Shown here in pieces: positions 27,654 to 36,771 of a stretch of 64,000 nt of DNA. The translations under genes and the position numbers were made by a program. The stretch spans positions 248,001-312,000 of the forward strand of contig NZ_KB849779.1 of NCBI RefSeq assembly GCF_000368965.1, given 5' to 3'. This DNA comes from Acinetobacter calcoaceticus DSM 30006 = CIP 81.8. Lineage in GTDB: Bacteria; Pseudomonadota; Gammaproteobacteria; Pseudomonadales; Moraxellaceae. The notes beneath the pieces were generated by a model that had not been told where the DNA came from, did no database searches, and was given only the letters and a program-made list of their open reading frames with translations. The first letter of the stretch is position 1. Every line of letters begins with the position of its first letter.

Positions 27654-28808
27654 TTATAAAAACTCTTCAAGCACGGAGTTTAAGAAAATATGGCCTTGCT
27701 CAGTACAAGCTAAACGGGAAACATCATCTACCAGTAGCTTTCTAGTGCGTAGAGAAGTGAGTACCTCATTTAGGCCATCCAAGCTTAAACCTGTACGCTG
27801 TTCATATAACTCAGCTTTGACACCATCATTTAAACGCAAAGCATTCATCATAAACTCAAATGGTAGCTCTTCTGCCTCAATCTTTTTCATTTGCAAATGT
27901 TCAGCTGGAACCTTGGCTAAATAGTCTTTCGGCAAACGAGTTTTTTGGAAACGATACACTCCATCTGGTCGTGTAACTTTGCCATGTGCACCTGCACCAA
28001 TCGCAAGATAATCGCCAAATTCCCAATAATTTAAGTTGTGTGTTGAAGGCAGCTCTTTACGCCATGCCGAAACTTCATAGTTTATAAAACCATTTGCCTT
28101 AAGATATGCCTCACCCTGCTCTTGAATGTCTTCTAGCATTTCATCTTGCGGTAGAACGGGTTGGGTACGAAAGAAAACGGTATTAGGTTCAATAGTGAGT
28201 TGATACCAACTAATATGTGTTGCACCACTTTCTACAGCTAACTGTAGATCGTAAAGCGCCTGTTCTAGCGTTTGCTCAGGTAAACCATGCATTAAGTCTA
28301 CATTCACTCGCTTAAAGCCAGCCTGTTTTGCTTGTTGAATCGCTTCAATTGCATTATTTGCAGAATGAATACGTCCAAGCTTTTGCAAATGATTGGTATC
28401 AAAGCTCTGGACTCCAATAGACAAACGGTTAATGCCTGCCTCTAAATATCCTGCAAACGGGTCATGCTCTACCGTTCCTGGATTTGCCTCTAAGGTAATT
28501 TCACAGCCATCTTCAAACTTAAGCAATGACTTAAGCTCTGCAAATAGCCACACATAACCCTGTGCCGAAATCAGTGAAGGGGTTCCACCACCAATAAATA
28601 CACTGTGAATCGAACGCCCCTGTGCCATCTCAATTTGAGTTTCAAAGTCGGCTACCAACGCTTTTAAATAGGTTTGCTCGAGTTCTGAAGAAAGTGCACC
28701 GTCGGGTACGGCATGCGAGTTAAAGTCACAATATGGACACTTACGCACACACCAAGGCATGTGAATATACAAAGATAACGGAATAGAAGCAGGGTTTAAT
28801 ACAGCCAA
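27654..28808 (-). CDS. hemW: Radical SAM haem chaperone HemW
   Basis: HemW (formerly HemN-like) binds haem and a [4Fe-4S] cluster and delivers haem to respiratory targets. Cysteines C20, C24 and C27 in CVRKCPYC make the radical-SAM motif, followed by the GGGTPS loop and TLEANPGTV. The sequence HNLNYWEFGDYLAIGAGAHG is also typical. HemW lacks the fourth N-terminal cysteine needed for coproporphyrinogen dehydrogenase activity of true HemN, which I do not see here. It is 384 residues, convergent with the SDR gene. A few genes later, hemH also deals with haem. Confidence 0.9.
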   Translation of the reverse strand: MAVLNPASIPLSLYIHMPWCVRKCPYCDFNSHAVPDGALSSELEQTYLKALVADFETQIEMAQGRSIHSVFIGGGTPSLISAQGYVWLFAELKSLLKFEDGCEITLEANPGTVEHDPFAGYLEAGINRLSIGVQSFDTNHLQKLGRIHSANNAIEAIQQAKQAGFKRVNVDLMHGLPEQTLEQALYDLQLAVESGATHISWYQLTIEPNTVFFRTQPVLPQDEMLEDIQEQGEAYLKANGFINYEVSAWRKELPSTHNLNYWEFGDYLAIGAGAHGKVTRPDGVYRFQKTRLPKDYLAKVPAEHLQMKKIEAEELPFEFMMNALRLNDGVKAELYEQRTGLSLDGLNEVLTSLRTRKLLVDDVSRLACTEQGHIFLNSVLEEFL

Positions 28809-28924
28809 GGAACAGGTCCAATTTACACAATATTTCTATTTTAACATGACTGCATCAATGGGCTTATGAAAACATACCTTAATTGCTTTAGACTGTTTTT
28901 AAACATACTTAAATACTGATAAAA

Positions 28925-29386
28925 ATGATGAAATTTTCTAGCCAATTTTTCCTATTTTTACCCTTAGCTCTGGGAATCGGTATTGCCATGGCTTTTCAAA
29001 CCGCCATCAATGCACAATTGAGAGAACAATTACACACCCCATTACAAGCAGCCCTCTTATCCTTTCTTGTAGGGACTATTGTTTTAGCAATCATGGTTTT
29101 CTTTCAAAGTGCTGAAAAGCCAACTTTAAGTGAAATATCAAATATTCCATGGATTCTATGGACAGGGGGATTTCTTGGGGTTTATGCAATTAGCATGAGC
29201 ATTTATACTGCACCTAAACTTGGTTTTTTAACCTTTTCAGGTTTAGTCATTTTTGGGCAAATAGTTATTTCTATGTTACTTGATCATTTTGGTTGGTTAG
29301 GTACAGAAAAGACACCTGTTACATGGCAACGGTTTCTTGGTGGAGTCATCATCTTTGTCGGTGTGGTACTCACTTTGCAGCGTTAG
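28925..29386 (+). CDS. DMT-superfamily transporter, YdcZ (DUF606) type
   Basis: A 153-residue membrane protein with five likely transmembrane segments, matching the YdcZ/DUF606 half-size members of the drug/metabolite transporter superfamily (PLALGIGIAMAFQTAINAQL at the start, LGFLTFSGLVIFGQI later). The substrate is unknown. Two ATGs are adjacent (28925, 28928); either could serve. It ends 32 nt before the GTG start of abeM, so the two are likely co-transcribed. Confidence 0.8.
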   Translation: MMKFSSQFFLFLPLALGIGIAMAFQTAINAQLREQLHTPLQAALLSFLVGTIVLAIMVFFQSAEKPTLSEISNIPWILWTGGFLGVYAISMSIYTAPKLGFLTFSGLVIFGQIVISMLLDHFGWLGTEKTPVTWQRFLGGVIIFVGVVLTLQR

Positions 29387-29418
29387 CTTCATTTTTATAT
29401 TTAAAAAGAGTACCTTTT

Positions 29419-30765
29419 GTGTCGAATGTCACATCTTTTCGGTCTGAATTAAAACAACTCTTCCACTTAATGCTACCGATTTTAATTACCCAGTTTGCTC
29501 AAGCAGGCTTTGGATTAATTGATACTATTATGGCTGGGCATTTATCTGCAACCGATTTAGCAGCAATTGCTGTAGGGGTCGGTTTATGGGTTCCAATCAT
29601 GCTCCTGTTCAGCGGCATTATGATTGCAACTACACCCTTAGTAGCCGAAGCAAAAGGCGCAAGAAATACAGAGCAGATCCCTGTCGTTGTTCGTCAGTCA
29701 TTGTGGGTTGCCGTCATTTTAGGTGTACTGGCAATGCTCATTTTGCAGCTTATGCCGTTTTTCTTGCATGTGTTCGGTGTACCAGAGAGCTTACGACCTA
29801 AAGCAAGTCTATTCTTGCATGCAATTGGTTTGGGTATGCCAGCTGTGACCATGTACGCAGCGCTACGTGGCTATTCAGAAGCATTAGGCCATCCACGCCC
29901 TGTCACAGCTATTAGCATGTTAGCTTTAGTTGTATTGATCCCTCTTAACATGATTTTTATGCATGGATTAGGACCAATACCTGCATTAGGTAGTGCTGGC
30001 TGTGGTTTTGCAACCTCCATTTTACAATGGCTCATGTTGATTACATTAGCAGGCTATATTTATAAAGCTTCGGCTTATCAAAACACGTCTATTTTTGGCC
30101 GATTTGATAAAATTAATATGGCTTTAGTTAAAAGAATTTTACAGCTTGGTCTACCAATCGGCTTAGCTGTGTTCTTTGAGATTAGTATTTTTAGTACAGG
30201 TGCATTGGTCCTTAGCCCACTTGGTGAAGTGTTTATTGCTGCACACCAAGTCGCAATTTCCGTTACCTCTGTGCTGTTTATGATTCCGCTTTCACTAGCC
30301 ATTGCCTTAACCATCCGTGTCGGTACTTATTATGGTGAAAAGAACTGGGCTGCAATGTATCAGGTACAAAAGATTGGTCTCAGCACAGCAATATTTTTTG
30401 CCATATTAACCATGACTTTTATTGCTCTAGGCCGTGAACAAATTATCTCGATTTATACTCAAGACTTAACCGTAGCTCCTGTTGCGATGTATTTACTCTG
30501 GTTTGCAATGGCATATCAGTTGATGGATGCGTTACAAGTCAGCGCTGCTGGCTGTTTAAGAGGTATGCAAGATACTCAAGCACCAATGTGGATTACGCTC
30601 ATGGCATATTGGGTGATTGCTTTTCCTATTGGGCTTTATTTAGCTCGCTATACCCATTGGGGCGTAGCTGGTGTGTGGCTAGGCTTAATTATTGGTTTAA
30701 GCATTGCCTGTGTCTTATTACTTTCGCGGTTGTACATCAACACCAAACGCTTAAGCCAAACCTAA
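29419..30765 (+). CDS. abeM: MATE multidrug efflux pump AbeM
   Basis: Proton-driven exporter of fluoroquinolones, aminoglycosides, dyes and other cations, characterised in A. baumannii. The 448-residue length and segments FHLMLPILITQFAQAGFGLIDT (first helix), TIMAGHLSATDLAAIAVGVG and the 12-helix layout are those of AbeM as I remember it, with some substitutions, so the species may be a relative rather than A. baumannii itself. The start is GTG at 29419; an open frame reaches back to 29293 within the preceding gene but is not the natural start. It follows the YdcZ-type gene. Confidence 0.93.
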   Translation: MSNVTSFRSELKQLFHLMLPILITQFAQAGFGLIDTIMAGHLSATDLAAIAVGVGLWVPIMLLFSGIMIATTPLVAEAKGARNTEQIPVVVRQSLWVAVILGVLAMLILQLMPFFLHVFGVPESLRPKASLFLHAIGLGMPAVTMYAALRGYSEALGHPRPVTAISMLALVVLIPLNMIFMHGLGPIPALGSAGCGFATSILQWLMLITLAGYIYKASAYQNTSIFGRFDKINMALVKRILQLGLPIGLAVFFEISIFSTGALVLSPLGEVFIAAHQVAISVTSVLFMIPLSLAIALTIRVGTYYGEKNWAAMYQVQKIGLSTAIFFAILTMTFIALGREQIISIYTQDLTVAPVAMYLLWFAMAYQLMDALQVSAAGCLRGMQDTQAPMWITLMAYWVIAFPIGLYLARYTHWGVAGVWLGLIIGLSIACVLLLSRLYINTKRLSQT

Positions 30766-30766
30766 T

Positions 30767-30797
30767 AAAAAAGAGCCGATAAAATATCGGCTCTTTT
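30767..30797 (+). terminator. Bidirectional terminator between abeM and SfnB genes
   Basis: AGAGCCGATA-AAA-TATCGGCTCT stem flanked by A and T tracts, two bases after the abeM stop and 4 nt before the convergent SfnB stop. Confidence 0.85.
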
Positions 30798-30800
30798 ACA

Positions 30801-32051
30801 CTATGCAGATTTTGCCCGTGGGCTTGCTCCAATTTGCCAGACAAAAGGCAAATCAGTACGGTTCACTTCCCAATCACCAATCACTTTTTCTTTATAGATA
30901 AGTGGATTATGTGAAGATACTGTTCGCGCATTACGCCAGAAACGGTCGAGTTGTTTGACCTGACTACTTGCTGACGCGCCTAAAGCATTAAATAACTGGC
31001 TGGTTAAATCCAGTACCAAGTTAGAAATCACCACCTGCCCTTGTGCGGACTCAAGCTCAGCATCTACATTAAACTGATGCTCTTTCACCTCTAACTCACT
31101 AAAGTGACTTTCGTAAGCCTTCTGTAATGCTTCTGCTGTTTTAATTGTAATTGCTAGACTTGCATAGGCTTGAGCAGAGGCTTTACCCACCACCTGTAAA
31201 ACTTGTGGGTCGTGACGAACAAGGTCGCCATTACCATGACTAAAAATACGTTTTCGCTCACGTATCTCCTGACTAAAAGTTTCTACTGCCGCATGTGCAA
31301 TACCCGTTAAAGTTGCAAGATGGACGACTTGATAAAAAGCAGTTTGATATTTAAAACGCTGGTCAAATGGAATAAGGTGCGAAGCTGGTAAATGAACCTG
31401 ATGTACTTTTAAAGTACCACTGCCCGTTGTCTTTTGACCAAAGCCATCCCAATCATCAATCACACTTACCCCTGTTTCATGGCGATAAATAGCAGCAATT
31501 ACATGGCGGTCATTCACTTCATCATAAGCAAATAGGTCTATCCAGTCTGCAAAGATACTTCCAGTTGAATAATACTTTTCACCATTCACCACCAAGTTGC
31601 CCGAAGCATCTTTGGTTACTCGTGTAACGACGTCACCAATCTGTACATTTCCAACTTCGGTCCATGCGTTTCCAACTAAATCACCTTGTACAAAACGCTG
31701 AAACCAAACTTCCTGCGAATGCTCTTTATGGGCAACTAAACGGTCTTCAACAAAAGCGAAGTGTCCACGCAAAGCTTGCACAATATTCGAGTCTGCTTGT
31801 GCTAACTCGGCTAAAAGCTGGAAAAGTTGCGGTAATGACACTCCATCTCCACCATATTTAACAGGTACACGTACCGCACCTAATTTGAGTTCTTTTAACC
31901 ACTGAATCGGTTCAAAAGGTAAGATTCGTTCTTTTTCTCGTTGAATTGCGCCTTGTGCAATTTTTTCAAAAACTGGACGAAATCTGCTTGCTACCTTTTC
32001 ATAATCGGCACCGACGGACAGTTCTTCTAACTCAATTTGGGTAATTGTCAT
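30801..32051 (-). CDS. SfnB-family flavin-dependent oxidoreductase, copy 2
   Basis: A 416-residue protein of the acyl-CoA dehydrogenase fold, SfnB branch (sulfur acquisition oxidoreductase, acting with FMNH2-using monooxygenases on alkyl sulfur compounds such as dimethyl sulfone). Segments YGGDGVSLPQLFQLLAELAQ, GDLVGNAWTEVGN, YSTGSIFADWIDLFAYDE and LTSQLFNALGAS fit. It starts 32 nt after a second SfnB-type gene in the same direction and is clearly related to it (shared NDWSGFG/DDWDGFG and HWRNART/RFWRNART patterns). Function in sulfur starvation is inferred from the family. Confidence 0.82.
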   Translation of the reverse strand: MTITQIELEELSVGADYEKVASRFRPVFEKIAQGAIQREKERILPFEPIQWLKELKLGAVRVPVKYGGDGVSLPQLFQLLAELAQADSNIVQALRGHFAFVEDRLVAHKEHSQEVWFQRFVQGDLVGNAWTEVGNVQIGDVVTRVTKDASGNLVVNGEKYYSTGSIFADWIDLFAYDEVNDRHVIAAIYRHETGVSVIDDWDGFGQKTTGSGTLKVHQVHLPASHLIPFDQRFKYQTAFYQVVHLATLTGIAHAAVETFSQEIRERKRIFSHGNGDLVRHDPQVLQVVGKASAQAYASLAITIKTAEALQKAYESHFSELEVKEHQFNVDAELESAQGQVVISNLVLDLTSQLFNALGASASSQVKQLDRFWRNARTVSSHNPLIYKEKVIGDWEVNRTDLPFVWQIGASPRAKSA

Positions 32052-32083
32052 CTTTATTCTCCTAATCTTATTTTTTCTTCAAT

Positions 32084-33331
32084 TTAACTCCATGCATGAC
32101 GGGGCGGATGAACACCATTGAGGTAATAATTACCGACAATGTGATATTTCCAGCGCACCGGATCATGCAAGGTATGGGTACGTGCATTACGCCAATGGCG
32201 ATCTAGATTAAGCTCAGATAAAGTGGAACGCGTTCCCGACAATTCAAAAAGCTTGTTGGCAGCTAAAATCGCAACTTCTGTGGTGAGTACTTTTGCTTCG
32301 GCAACCAGTAAGGTGGCTTGGTTTACATGTTCTTCGGAAGTATCGGCAATTGCCTGATCAATCGCATCTCCTGCCAAATCCAATACGGCTTCTGCTGCAC
32401 GCAGTTTTATTTTTAAATCACCAATGTTCGCAATCGTGTAAGGATCATCACTGGCTTTTTCCAGACCTGAATCGACCCATGCGCGGCTATGATTTTTGAC
32501 ATAGTGAATTGTTTCTTCAATTGCACCACGCGCAATACCTGCATCGACAGCAGCTTGAATAAACTGTGAAATTGCTCCCGCTGGTGTTGGTCGCTCGAAA
32601 GCCTGATAAATCGGAACTAAGTATTCTTCACGTACTGGAACCTGATTAAGTTCAACAGTGCCACTAGCCGTAGTTCGTTGCCCAAAACCAGACCAGTCAT
32701 TAATAATATTCACCCCTGAAGTTTCCCGAGGGACTAGTGCTGCATAAGGCTGGCCTTGTTCATTCACCGCGACAATCGGAATCCAATGTGCTAGTAAGGC
32801 ACCAGTTGCAAAGAATTTCTTGCCATTAATTTCATAACCGTGCTCGGTCTTTCGTAATGTTGTAGTGAGATCTGCAACCGTTTTACTATGTTTTTCCGAA
32901 AAGGCATTTCCAAAACGGATTCCTCTCAACACTAAATTAAAGAAGAACTGTTGTTGTTCTGGGCCTGCATCAAGACGTAAATGTTCAATAAAAGCCAAAT
33001 GATTTTGAGGAAGCTGCGCAAGGGATGGATCAACACTCGCAATTGTTTTGATGACCTCAGCCAAGGTTCGATATTTGACTTGTGCACCACCAAACTGCTT
33101 AGGAACTGTAATGGCCCATAAGCCACTTTGTGAGAACTGTTGAATTTCATTTAAAGGTAAACGGCGCTCTCTGTCTCGCTCTGATGCCTCTTGTGCAAAC
33201 TCTTGGGCAAGTTGTTTTGCAACCTCAATTGCCTCTTCATCGGAGCGAATAATATGTGCATCTTTTGACTGCTCAAATACAGATAAAGGAACCGCTTGAG
33301 ATCGTCCATGGGCCGAATTTAAACTTGTCAT
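32084..33331 (-). CDS. SfnB-family flavin-dependent oxidoreductase, copy 1
   Basis: A 415-residue acyl-CoA-dehydrogenase-like flavoenzyme of the SfnB sulfur-acquisition branch. Diagnostic segments are SQSGLWAITVPKQFGGAQVK, RGIRFGNAFSEKHSKT, FFATGALLAHWIPIVAVNEQ, NIINDWSGFGQRTTASG and the C-terminal LDRHWRNARTHTLHDP. It is the first of two tandem paralogues. Co-transcription is very likely. No sulfonate transporter or monooxygenase is adjacent, so the substrate cannot be assigned; a sulfur-starvation regulator such as CysB/Cbl could act, but no site was identified. Confidence 0.83.
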   Translation of the reverse strand: MTSLNSAHGRSQAVPLSVFEQSKDAHIIRSDEEAIEVAKQLAQEFAQEASERDRERRLPLNEIQQFSQSGLWAITVPKQFGGAQVKYRTLAEVIKTIASVDPSLAQLPQNHLAFIEHLRLDAGPEQQQFFFNLVLRGIRFGNAFSEKHSKTVADLTTTLRKTEHGYEINGKKFFATGALLAHWIPIVAVNEQGQPYAALVPRETSGVNIINDWSGFGQRTTASGTVELNQVPVREEYLVPIYQAFERPTPAGAISQFIQAAVDAGIARGAIEETIHYVKNHSRAWVDSGLEKASDDPYTIANIGDLKIKLRAAEAVLDLAGDAIDQAIADTSEEHVNQATLLVAEAKVLTTEVAILAANKLFELSGTRSTLSELNLDRHWRNARTHTLHDPVRWKYHIVGNYYLNGVHPPRHAWS

Positions 33332-33587
33332 CGCTTTTGTTATCTCTATATTTATTTAACCTGTCATTCACATTAGCACTAAAAAAATAGAGACTTTATA
33401 GATATTAAAGCTTTGTTTATGAAATGGATTTTCACAAGCTTTTCATATTTTTTACTATAAAAATAACATTTTGTTTTTCGAAAATTTTCTTACATGAGAT
33501 AAACAATTTCGTATAGGCTTTTTAAGCTTTGTCACCTATGATCAAAACTAAGCAATATTATGTTGTAGTCAATGAGGTATCGAAGAT

Positions 33588-34886
33588 ATGGCAAAGAATG
33601 CAAGTTCACCAGGCAAACGTTTTATGAAACTTGCAGGAATGACCGCGAGCATTGCAACGAAAACCGTTTCTAACTCGATTCGAAACTTGACAGCAGATGA
33701 AGAGCAAAAGCTGGCTTCAAAAACCAAATTATTTCAGGATATTGGTTTGCAAATTGCCGACACCTTAGGAGAAATGAAAGGTGCCGTCATGAAAGTCGGG
33801 CAAATTGCTTCACAATATAAAGATATCTTCCCACCAGAAGTCGCTAAAGCAATTTCAAAGTTACAACGCCAAGCCCCAGCCATGCCTTTTGCCGCGATTC
33901 AACAGCAAATTGAACGAGAGCTTGGAAAACCGCTTAATGTGGCTTTTAAATCTTTTGATAGTGAACCTTTTGCTGCTGCATCGATTGGGCAAGTTCACAA
34001 AGCTACTCTGCCTAGTGGCGAACAAGTCGTGGTTAAAGTGCAATATCCAGGTGTTGATGAAGCCTGTGAAAGTGACTTAAAACAAGTACGTTTAGCCCTT
34101 CGCTTAATGGGTGTACTTAAAATTGATAAAAAGTTGCAGGATCAGCTTTTTGCAGAAATTCAGGATAGCCTTTCAGCAGAACTCAATTATGAAATTGAAG
34201 CTCAAAATCTTGAGGTCTTTAAAACATTCCATAGCCAGTTAGATGACAAAATTATCATTCCAACTGTTTATAAAGATTACTCTTCTAGACGTATTTTGAC
34301 CCTAAGCCTCGAACAAGGTGACAGTATTGAAACTGCAAGTTCTTGGCCGCTCGAAATTCGAAATACAATTGGAAACCGCCTAATACGTGCTTTAGGTCAG
34401 GAAATGTTCTTTTTAAAACGTTTTCACTGTGACCCTCACCCTGGAAATTTCGCTTTCCGCCAAGATGGTAGTGTAATTATTTATGACTATGGCAGTGTTA
34501 AAACACTTTCAAATGAAATCGTTCAGCACTTCAAGCGTTTAGTGAATGCAGCTCGCCATGAAAATATTGATCTGATTGAAACAGAGCTACTCGAACTACA
34601 CTCCCTTACTGAAAAAGGCAAGTTCCCAAGTGATCTGTATAAGCTATGGATTGAAGTGTTATTACGCCCGCTTAATACCACTTATGATTTTGCCGAGAAC
34701 TCATCACATCATGATGGCATGTTACTTGTGAAAAAATCTTTGAAATATTGGGATGTCTTTAAACCTTCACCAGATACGCTGATGGTCAATAGAACAATTT
34801 CAGGACACTACTGGAACCTGATTCACTTAAAAGTACATGACAATCTCAGTGATTTATTTGAAGAACTGGTCCCGCCATCTAGCTAA
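33588..34886 (+). CDS. ABC1/UbiB-type atypical kinase
   Basis: A 432-residue member of the ABC1 (AarF/UbiB/ADCK) family. The KxGQ motif is in GAVMKVGQIASQYKDIFP, the Ala-rich nucleotide loop in FAAASIGQVHKA, the lysine in VVVKVQYPG and the catalytic/metal segment in FHCDPHPGNFAF plus IYDYGSVKT. These proteins bind ATP and support quinone or lipid metabolism; no C-terminal transmembrane helices are visible, unlike UbiB, so it is probably not the UbiB for ubiquinone. It is divergent from the SfnB genes. The substrate is unknown. Confidence 0.88.
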   Translation: MAKNASSPGKRFMKLAGMTASIATKTVSNSIRNLTADEEQKLASKTKLFQDIGLQIADTLGEMKGAVMKVGQIASQYKDIFPPEVAKAISKLQRQAPAMPFAAIQQQIERELGKPLNVAFKSFDSEPFAAASIGQVHKATLPSGEQVVVKVQYPGVDEACESDLKQVRLALRLMGVLKIDKKLQDQLFAEIQDSLSAELNYEIEAQNLEVFKTFHSQLDDKIIIPTVYKDYSSRRILTLSLEQGDSIETASSWPLEIRNTIGNRLIRALGQEMFFLKRFHCDPHPGNFAFRQDGSVIIYDYGSVKTLSNEIVQHFKRLVNAARHENIDLIETELLELHSLTEKGKFPSDLYKLWIEVLLRPLNTTYDFAENSSHHDGMLLVKKSLKYWDVFKPSPDTLMVNRTISGHYWNLIHLKVHDNLSDLFEELVPPSS

Positions 34887-34935
34887 TTAAATTTTAAGTC
34901 AGTGTGACCTTTAGGAGGTACATTGACTTTTTAAT

Positions 34936-34950
34936 TGTTATGTTATAACA
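34936..34950. promoter_or_regulatory. Zur-box-like operator ahead of the L31 gene
   Basis: TGTTATGTTATAACA fits the gamma-proteobacterial Zur consensus (TGTTATANTATAACA-like) with one mismatch at a defined position, and lies 36 nt before the L31 ATG. Zinc-free L31 genes are classic Zur targets, so the match is believable. It was read by eye and not scored. Confidence 0.7.
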
Positions 34951-34985
34951 TTTCTTTAATCAAAAATAATTTAGGACAATCTCTC

Positions 34986-35240
34986 ATGCGTAAAGATATT
35001 CATCCTGCTTATCAACAAGTGTTATTTCATGATACCAATGCAGACGTGTACTTCTTAATTGGCAGTACTCTCCAGACGCAACAAACTAAAGAATATCAAG
35101 GTCAAGTTTACCCTTATGTCACCCTTGATATTTCAAGTGCATCACACCCTTTCTACACAGGTGAAGTACGTCAAGCAAGTAACGAAGGCCGTGTTGCAAC
35201 CTTTAATAAACGTTTCGCTCGCTTTAATCGTAAGAGTTAA
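34986..35240 (+). CDS. rpmE2: Type B (zinc-independent) 50S ribosomal protein L31
   Basis: An 84-residue L31 that lacks the CxxC zinc motif (there is no cysteine in the protein), so it is the type B form made when zinc is scarce, freeing zinc held by the regular L31. It begins [18 protein letters not shown] and ends [11 protein letters not shown]. The longer frame from 34935 is not credible. The Zur-like box 36 nt upstream supports zinc control. A terminator follows (35280-35318). Confidence 0.92.
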   Translation: MRKDIHPAYQQVLFHDTNADVYFLIGSTLQTQQTKEYQGQVYPYVTLDISSASHPFYTGEVRQASNEGRVATFNKRFARFNRKS

Positions 35241-35279
35241 TCTTACGTTAAGGTTTGATCAATACACTTAAATCATTGG

Positions 35280-35318
35280 AAGCCTAAGACTATCTCCTCC
35301 ACTTAGGCTTCTTTTTTT
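35280..35318 (+). terminator. Terminator of the L31 gene
   Basis: AAGCCTAAG and CTTAGGCTT form a 9-bp stem with a 13-nt loop, followed by CTTTTTTTAT. Confidence 0.75.
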
Positions 35319-35491
35319 ATGTCCATTTTTTCGATTTTTTTATGTTGTGTATAAAAGAGAACTTATCCACAACTTATGTAAAAACTATTCTTATTTTTTC
35401 CACAACTCATCAATTTTTTGTATTCTCCAAGCTTTCAAAGCTTCTATTCGATGCTATGCTTAAACCCTCATTTGATAGGAAGTTTAAGATA

Positions 35492-35824
35492 ATGGCACAA
35501 GAGTTACTTGCCCAATTACAAGCAGGCACAGCAAAGTTTTCAGACGTTTTAGCTCATATTGAAGCACGCTACCAACATACTCCAACAGCTTTTCAAAATG
35601 GCACACAGCATAACGCTGCTACTGAAAATCAAGGCAGTGCAAAAGTTTTCTCTTTTGCCAAATTACAAGATTTAGACCAAGCACAAACTTTAAGTTTATT
35701 TGCAGAACACTATGCATCTGTATTGGCTACACCTGAGGGAACTGACCATCAAAATATTCGTCAGTTTATGCAAAATGGTTGGGATGGCGTGAAGTTTGAA
35801 GGTCAGGCTTTAGCTGAAAAATAA
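35492..35824 (+). CDS. HopJ-type family protein
   Basis: A 110-residue protein of the HopJ family, named after a Pseudomonas type III effector, but widely found in non-pathogens and without a known role. Segments AKFSDVLAHIEARYQHTPTA and QNIRQFMQNGWDGV fit. The ORF extends upstream to 35342, but the ATG at 35492 (MAQELLAQLQAG) has an AGGAAG ribosome site at about 10 nt and gives the normal length. A second ATG-containing upstream part is rejected. It lies between the L31 terminator and a hairpin-rich intergenic element. Confidence 0.75.
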   Translation: MAQELLAQLQAGTAKFSDVLAHIEARYQHTPTAFQNGTQHNAATENQGSAKVFSFAKLQDLDQAQTLSLFAEHYASVLATPEGTDHQNIRQFMQNGWDGVKFEGQALAEK

Positions 35825-36263
35825 TAGAAGTGTCGTAATTCTTATTATTAGCACTGCCCTAGATGGAAGTGATATCCAAATAATGGATTGTATAGGCTAA
35901 CCTTACTTTTCAAGGATGAAAAGTAACAAAAATCCTTTGTTCCGCTGATGCTACATCCATGTAGCACAGCGAAACGACGGCATCCATGCCGTCTGTCACG
36001 ATAGCAAATGACTAATTATTAATTAAACTATTTGATCAAGCTCTTATATTCGATACTCGGGAAGTCATCAACAGCCTGAATCAAATCAGCAATATAATGT
36101 TTTTGCGACATATTTGATAAGTGTAAACAGATAACAGGTTCTGTTGATGAAAATGGTTTTGCCTACTTTTGCCGAAACAAAAGTAGGCCGAGCCGAAGGC
36201 TAATCCAGACATAAAACCTTATTGAAAAGACTCCACAGTAAACACTTCAACTGAAACAAATAC
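35825..36263. other. Hairpin-rich intergenic element region
   Basis: About 440 nt without a gene. It contains four strong stem-loops: TTACTTTTC-AAGGAT-GAAAAGTAA (35903-35926); CGCTG-A-TGCTAC-ATCCAT-GTAGCA-CAGCG (35943-35971); GACGGC-ATCCAT-GCCGTC (35976-35993); and GCCTACTTTTG-CCGAAA-CAAAAGTAGGC (36161-36188). Two of the loops are ATCCAT and one AAGGAT is nearly its reverse complement. The pattern suggests a repeated, non-coding hairpin element, perhaps affecting mRNA stability. No gene product is expected. Confidence 0.55.
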
Positions 36264-36644
36264 TCAGTTTCCAGCTACCCAATAATAAGTCGCTAACCCC
36301 AAACACGTAAAAATTAATGACCCAATTAAATGAATGGAAATCCCCAACATTGCCATTCCCAATTTACCACTTTGCAACAACGTGACGATCTCAATCGAGA
36401 ATGTTGAAAAGGTGGTTAAAGCACCACAAAAACCAGTAATCACAAAAAGTTTATAGTTTGGACTTAAATCACTTTGAGCAAAATAAGCAATTGCAAATCC
36501 AATAATAAAGCCACCGACCAAATTAACGGTGACAGTACCTAGTGGGATTTGCGGATAAATCGGGTTGAGCTTTAAGCCTAAAAACCAACGTAACCATGCC
36601 CCTAGAACGGAACCTAAAGCAATTGAAAGTAGAGAATAATACAT
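36264..36644 (-). CDS. crcB: Fluoride efflux channel CrcB (Fluc)
   Basis: A 126-residue four-helix membrane protein of the Fluc family, which removes fluoride from the cytoplasm as a dual-topology dimer. The family motifs GSVLGAWLRWFLG (N-terminal helix), PLGTVTVNLVGGFIIGF and TGFCGALTTFSTFSIE (Phe box/Thr-Phe ladder) are all present. GGGGTGG lies upstream of the ATG. A fluoride riboswitch precedes it on the same strand. It is single. Confidence 0.95.
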   Translation of the reverse strand: MYYSLLSIALGSVLGAWLRWFLGLKLNPIYPQIPLGTVTVNLVGGFIIGFAIAYFAQSDLSPNYKLFVITGFCGALTTFSTFSIEIVTLLQSGKLGMAMLGISIHLIGSLIFTCLGLATYYWVAGN

Positions 36645-36719
36645 AGGACCACCCCTTTAGATAGACGCTAAAAGAGTAAAAAAGCATGAAGGTAAATGTG
36701 ACATGGCGTACTCCAAAAA

Positions 36720-36771
36720 TAAGCAAAGTACGCAATAACCTACGTACCCAGCGATATAAATACATGAGGGT
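36720..36771 (-). promoter_or_regulatory. Expression platform of the fluoride riboswitch (alternative pairing)
   Basis: On the minus strand CTACGTTACCC, which overlaps the riboswitch 3' end, can pair with a downstream GGGTACGTAG with one bulged base. This would compete with the aptamer fold. A second hairpin, GCGTACT and AGTACGC with a 14-nt loop, follows around 36706-36733. Together they look like a ligand-controlled switch. The exact mode (terminator or translation) is unclear. Confidence 0.45.

Noticed and set aside
29293..29418. N-terminal extension of AbeM overlapping the YdcZ-type gene
   Set aside because: The added residues are out-of-frame read of the previous gene; the GTG at 29419 gives the known 448-residue length.
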